NCBI RefSeq assembly: GCF_002776525.5 | Contig: NC_045434.1 | Span: 116,149,141 to 116,213,140, forward strand | Origin: Piliocolobus tephrosceles | Taxonomy: Eukaryota; Chordata; Mammalia; Primates; Cercopithecidae | Length of the DNA stretch: 64,000 bases | Reading direction: 5' to 3' | Shown here: positions 59,801 through 64,000 of the stretch, one piece after another | How the letters are laid out: every line of letters begins with the position of its first letter | Numbering within the stretch: the first letter of the stretch is position 1 | Notes under the pieces: generated by a model | What the model saw: only the letters and a program-made list of their open reading frames with translations | Database searches by the model: none | Told to the model about the DNA's origin: nothing | Translations under genes and position numbers: made by a program

Positions 59801-62714
59801 TAATCTCAAAATAAATAAATACATAATCTGTGAGTAAACAAAAATTGGCAACCCCTATTACAGAGTACTTTGTTTGGCCATGGCATCTGCATACCACTTT
59901 ACCGCTTCTGCTGCAAAATTAAATAGTAACATACAGTGAGAACGTAACTTGTTAAACAGCTAATTGCTCAAAATAGCTCTCTGGGTTTGAGAATGGACTG
60001 GAAAATTTACAGTTGGCACTCACTGTTTTAGTAGCTATCTTGATATTTCCTAAAGGAATAGATAAAATTAAAGAAAAGATGCCAATAACCAAGATTTTAA
60101 CTTTAGCATTTTCTCTAGTATTTTAACTTTCAGTGGCTTCAGTGAGTAGTATTTAAATATTGAAACATAAATTAACCAATCTTATGTTAATTAATTGAAC
60201 ATTATTATAACAGAACATTTCATTCTGCCATCACTCCGCTAGAGTGTTGTAGACTGAAAATATTACCACTGAGTACAGAGGAACTTTGCCATGCAAAAAG
60301 ATTTATCTCTATCTTGAGTTTCCCCAAGTTTTTATCAAATATTAAATTTATAGTCAAGGAGATGGTGACAGCCCAACAACAGCTTCTCTTTGGTGAACAC
60401 ATTTTAAAATTCTCAAAATACGTGTGAGACTCTATCATATCATTATGTGCTTTTCTATACTTAATCTCTATTTTCTTTTTCCTCCTGCTTACACCTAGGC
60501 CAAAGATTTATACTCATGTTTGTTTGCTGCAAACTTCAAACCCTTCTCAATGAAGATTTCTGTTTTAAAATAACAAATGTTTCCTTTTAAATATAACCTT
60601 TTTACATGTATCCTCCATTAACTAGTCCTGAAATGTTTATGAAGACAGCGAGTAGTTAAATCCACATTTTCCTATCATTATATATTATCGTATTTTGTAG
60701 AATGGTCATCATAATGCTTAGTTGTAAATATGTACCTATGGGTGTTACTAATAGCTTTGAATAAAAATAGCTTTGAGTAACCTACTCACCATTAAAAAAA
60801 TTCCTCCTGATGCAGTGTGTACAATATTGTGTGTCATACTGGAAGATATTAAAGAGAAATGTGGAAGTTTATTGAAGGAATCTTCAGCAGAACCCATTTT
60901 ACATCACCCTCATTTTAGAACAACAACTAGGCACAGGCATTGCAACAGACAGTCAGACAAAAATTAGCATTGCATAACCATGTTTCTAAAATTTTACAAC
61001 TGATCAAATCTCATTTCTTTACTTCATCATCTCAAGCAAAATGTAAAATGTATTATCCCATTATTAAAATAGTGCTTTTAATATATTTTGCATATCTCAT
61101 ATTTTTTGAGTATTATGACATTTATTTACTTATTAGCTATTTTAAATTATGCCCTTTGCTTCAAAGCCTCAGAACACAAGCTGGATAAAGCCTCTCATTA
61201 AATATTTAAATAATAAGAAACAATCAAACAGCAACATAATAACCCAACAATAATTCCTAGCATAAAACCATAATTCTCATTTATTGAAACAAACTCCATA
61301 TTGAGAAGAAAAGAATTGTGAGTAGTTTCCTTAGTATTATACATTATTAATGGAAAAATCTAGAACAATGAAATCTGAATTTTGTGCAAGAATCTCTATC
61401 TTCAATAATTTAAAAAGTCAATCAGTTTTCCACTTCTTGCCTTCCATCTTACCCAACTTGGTAAATAATTTAGGTATTTTATTAACAAGAGATGATTTAT
61501 ACTTAGATAATTTATACAATTCATTATGATATGCTGAAAACCTGTAGAGCAATGAATCCCTTGAGATAAGAGTTTTATATGTATATAGTAAATAATAATT
61601 ACGAGAATTATTTTTTTGGTATACTTACCAAAAGGAAGAACTTGTCCTATGACAAATAAGTATAAGAGTAAAAATTGTACATTACTAAAGCGTGATTCTC
61701 CTCAAATGTGATTTAGACTAACATGATCCACTGTTACATTAGAAGATAATCACGTTTCCCTAAACACTTTCTACTATTTTTAAGAGTCTTTAGAGCACAG
61801 TCTGATATATAGTAGATCCACAATAAGAGTTAACTCTTTTGCATTGATTCAGAAAGGCACTTTTCTCTAAAATAAGGTGTTTTTATTTTCGTACATCGTG
61901 CATACTCATTTCCACGGACTTATTTGGTTTATGTCTTAGTCATTTGCATAAACATAGAAACTATATTTAGTTTTATAATTCAAGATTTTCATTAAAAAGT
62001 TTTATAATCAATTTAATTATTTTTAATTATGCATCCAAAGGTTAAAGTAAGTCATGTGACACAATAACGGGTGGTTTTGCTTTTGACTTTAGCTCAGGAG
62101 CACACTTCAAGTGGCCAAATATACAGATTATTTATGAAAATTTGCTCAATACTGGTTTTGAAAGTGACAAATGTTCGCTCATTCCTTCTCTGATAGAAGA
62201 TCTCTGGTTTTGAACATGAGAGCTCTATTCAGACTCAAACTAATTTAGAGGTTAACATACAACGTATAGCTTAGGGAAGGTTCTGCACTTTATTAAGTAC
62301 TTTTGGGTACCTGGTATTAGGGCCAAGTGCTCTACATTCCTTTCAAGAATTCTTATGATTTGTGGAGAAGTAAATAAATGCAATGTTGTTTTATGAAGTA
62401 CTTTTAAATTTTTATTGCTTTAAGCCTTTGAAATAAATAGTCTTGAACTGTGATTTGAAAATTTAGACCATTTTTCTCCAGCTACATATTGTCAATGAAT
62501 CTAATTTGTAACAATCTCAATTAAAATCAATTTCATTTTACTTATAGTTTATACATATTTTTCTTTCCTTCAGAAAAGCTTTATAATAAACATATATTTC
62601 CTATTTATCTTTAATTATAACATTTTATCTTATAAAGTATTCCAAAACCAAGATAATTTTGTAAAAAATCATTGTTTAATTTCACTTTATGTTCTACACC
62701 AAAACATCATTCTT
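53854..62714. other. Long AT-rich stretch, almost nothing recognised
   Basis: Nearly 9 kb with no Alu, recent L1 or clear LTR, which is striking next to the rest of the window. A (CA)n run lies at 54811-54829 and a (TA)n-rich run at 55732-55780. A weak MIR/L2-like end may lie at 61793-61840. The minus-strand frame at 54836-55189 (117 codons) has no recognisable domain. The stretch could hold noncoding regulatory sequence, but I cannot show that. Confidence 0.5.
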
Positions 62715-63234
62715 TTAATTTCCAATAAGACCTAAGTTGTGAGTCCCCGGAGGAATCCTGTGGCCAACAAGAAGCTGTGCGAGCCGCCGAGCTCCGCGCC
62801 GACAAAAGCAGGAGCAGCGGGGCCTGCCGGGAGCCTCCGCGTCCAGGAATTGGCTTTTAAATGAGAGCCACATGAATGCGAATCCTGACTCCACAAACTT
62901 GGATTTCTCGTTCTCTGATCCAGATGTACTGGATAAACCATGAGGCTGCTCATTTAATAAATCTACTGTTTCACAGTGTGGTCCTTTCAAGTGGCTTTCA
63001 CTGCACTGACAGATACAATCAGAAGCCACAGGGCAAGGAAGGTATTGAGGATCAAGAGCTCTTTCAGGCAGTCGTTTTAGTTCAGTTTCCCAGGACACAG
63101 AGCAGTGTGGAGAAGAGTGGAGACTGGATCCGGACAGACGAAAGGAAGTTAAACCGCATAACACACGTCAGTGTTCAATAGCACAAAGGAGGTCCGGGAA
63201 TACATCATCACACGTATCAAATAAAAATGGGACT
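62715..63234. other. CpG-rich block, possible retrocopy or transduced 5' sequence
   Basis: The base composition changes abruptly near 62725. 62740-62850 holds about a dozen CpG, including 'gcgagccgccgagctccgcg' (62778-62797), in a window otherwise poor in CpG. It resembles a 5' UTR from a CpG-island gene. A short frame beginning MNANPDSTNLDFSFSDPD opens at 62871 on the plus strand and closes after about 24 codons. The minus strand has a 149-codon frame (62715-63164). I recognise neither. It stops about 5 bases before the L1. Confidence 0.5.
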
Positions 63235-63250
63235 TCTTGGGGGGTGGAGC

Positions 63251-63259
63251 AAGATGGCC
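63251..63259 (+). promoter_or_regulatory. YY1-type site in the L1 promoter
   Basis: 'aagatggcc' within the first 25 bases of the L1 matches the conserved YY1 site that sets the transcription start in primate L1. Confidence 0.85.
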
Positions 63260-63432
63260 GAATAGGAACAGCTTCAGTCTCCATCTCCCAGCGCCAGCGA
63301 CACAGAAGACCGGTGATTTCTGCATTTTCAACTGAGGTACTGGGGTCATCTCACTCGGGAGTGCCGGACAATCGGTGCTGGTCAGCTGCTGCAGCCCGAC
63401 CAGCGAGAGCTGAAGCAGGGCGAGGCATCGCC

Positions 63433-63679
63433 TCACCTGGGAAGCCCGAGGGGGAAGGGAGTCCCTTTTCCTAGCCAGGGGAACTGAGACACACAACACC
63501 TGGAAAATCGGGTAACTCCCACCCCAATACTGCGCTGTAACACCTGCACACCGGAGATTATATCCCACACCTGGCCGGGAGGGTCCCACGCCCACGGAGC
63601 CTCTCTCCTTGCTAACACAGCAGTCTGCCGCAATCTAACCGCAAGGCAGCAGCGAGGCTGGGGGAGGGGCGCCCGCCAT
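63433..63679 (-). pseudogene. L1 antisense ORF0-like frame, interrupted
   Basis: The minus strand keeps the ORF0 start: ATG at 63679-63677, reading MAGAPPPASLLPCG. A TAG at 63637-63635 ends it after 14 codons. Beyond that stop the same frame stays open for over 140 codons, with 'GVGPSRPGVGYNL' as a recognisable ORF0-like part. ORF0 is known from primate L1 5' UTRs as a short antisense frame driven by the antisense promoter. Here it could make only a 14-residue peptide unless splicing or a downstream start bypasses the stop. Confidence 0.6.
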
Positions 63680-64000
63680 CGCTGAGGCTTAAGTAGGTAA
63701 CTAAAGCCGCTGGGAAGCTGGAACTGGGTGGAGCTCACAGCAGCTCAAGGAAACCTGCCTGTCTCTGTAGACTGCGCCTCTGGGGACAGGGCTCAGCTAA
63801 AGGAGCAGAAGCCTGTGAAACGCGAACGACTCTGTCTGACAGCTTTGAAGAGAGCAGTGGATCTCCCAACACGGAAGTTGAGATCTGAGAAGGGGCAGTC
63901 TGCCTGTTCAAGTGGGTCACTGACCCCTGAGTAGCCTAACTGGGAGACATCCCCCACTAGGGGCAGTCTGACACCCCACACCTCACAGGGTGGAGTACAC

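Larger units (their letters stand above)
63239..64000 (+). mobile_element. L1 5' UTR, sense, runs off the window
   Basis: Starts with the L1 head, 'ggagcaagatggccgaatag' (63245-63264), and follows the primate L1 5' UTR to the window end: 'agaccggtgatttctgcatt', 'agcagggcgaggcatcgcct', 'ggctgggggaggggcgcccg', 'ctgacagctttgaagagagc'. The first ~760 bases of a roughly 900-base UTR are present, so ORF1 would begin shortly after the window. Many CpG survive. A copy reaching the true 5' end is potentially full-length. Confidence 0.95.

Noticed and set aside
62715..63164. 149-codon minus-strand frame in the CpG-rich block
   Set aside because: Its cysteine-rich part only loosely resembles an EGF-type spacing, it runs from an unlikely start, and CpG-rich sequence often lacks stops by chance. 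I cannot support it as a gene, although the block itself deserves a search.
62876..63181. 101-codon plus-strand frame
   Set aside because: It overlaps the CpG-rich block in another frame and has no recognisable domain.

Overview
This window looks like a stretch of primate nuclear DNA, most likely from an Old World monkey. It is AT-rich and dense in Alu, L1, MaLR and L2 elements. Its youngest Alu copies at about 10.8-11.3, 19.6-19.9, 33.7-34.1, 36.6-36.9 and 44.8-45.2 kb carry the cercopithecoid AluY variants, such as 'ggcttgagccacc' where human AluY has 'ggcgtgagccacc'. The species call is an inference from these variants. I find no intact protein-coding gene, rRNA, tRNA or CRISPR array. The open frames are short and lie in transposon remnants or AT-rich background. 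The window reads as gene-poor intergenic or deep intronic sequence.

Layout. 0-8 kb: an antisense L1 3' piece, AT-rich background, two Alus, an L2 remnant and a possible small exon. 8-15 kb: Alus, a solo THE1-type LTR, an MLT1-type LTR and a solo ERV1-type LTR holding a 31-bp near-palindrome. 15.8-17.9 kb: a MaLR (MST/THE1-type) provirus on the minus strand with a 5-bp target duplication and a truncated 5' LTR. 18-23 kb: an L1 3' UTR with a small internal inversion, Alus, a long L2 relic and a Tigger-like element. 25.0-27.4 kb: a composite of an Alu, a 5'-truncated L1 and a candidate 3' transduction. 30-37 kb: sense and antisense L1 copies with nested Alus. 42.5-46.4 kb: an old antisense L1 next to an HSMAR2-like mariner relic. 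46.6-53.8 kb: Alu, MLT1 and a 5'-inverted L1. 53.9-62.7 kb: long AT-rich sequence with nothing firmly recognised. 62.7-64.0 kb: a CpG-rich single-copy-looking block directly followed by the 5' UTR of a sense-strand L1 that runs off the window.

The most interesting signals are structural scars rather than genes. An Alu at 25.0 kb contains a 129-bp filler built from two pieces that also occur, in the opposite order, about 3 kb downstream. A 159-bp piece of L1 is repeated at 98% identity 1,737 bp away inside the mariner relic. The Alu/L1 composite at 25.0-27.4 kb shares one pair of flanking target repeats. Other scars are short tandem duplications inside old repeats and a local inversion of about 43 bp. 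The three sequence gaps are each exactly 100 N and lie in or beside the A-tails of young AluY copies, so they look like assembly placeholders.
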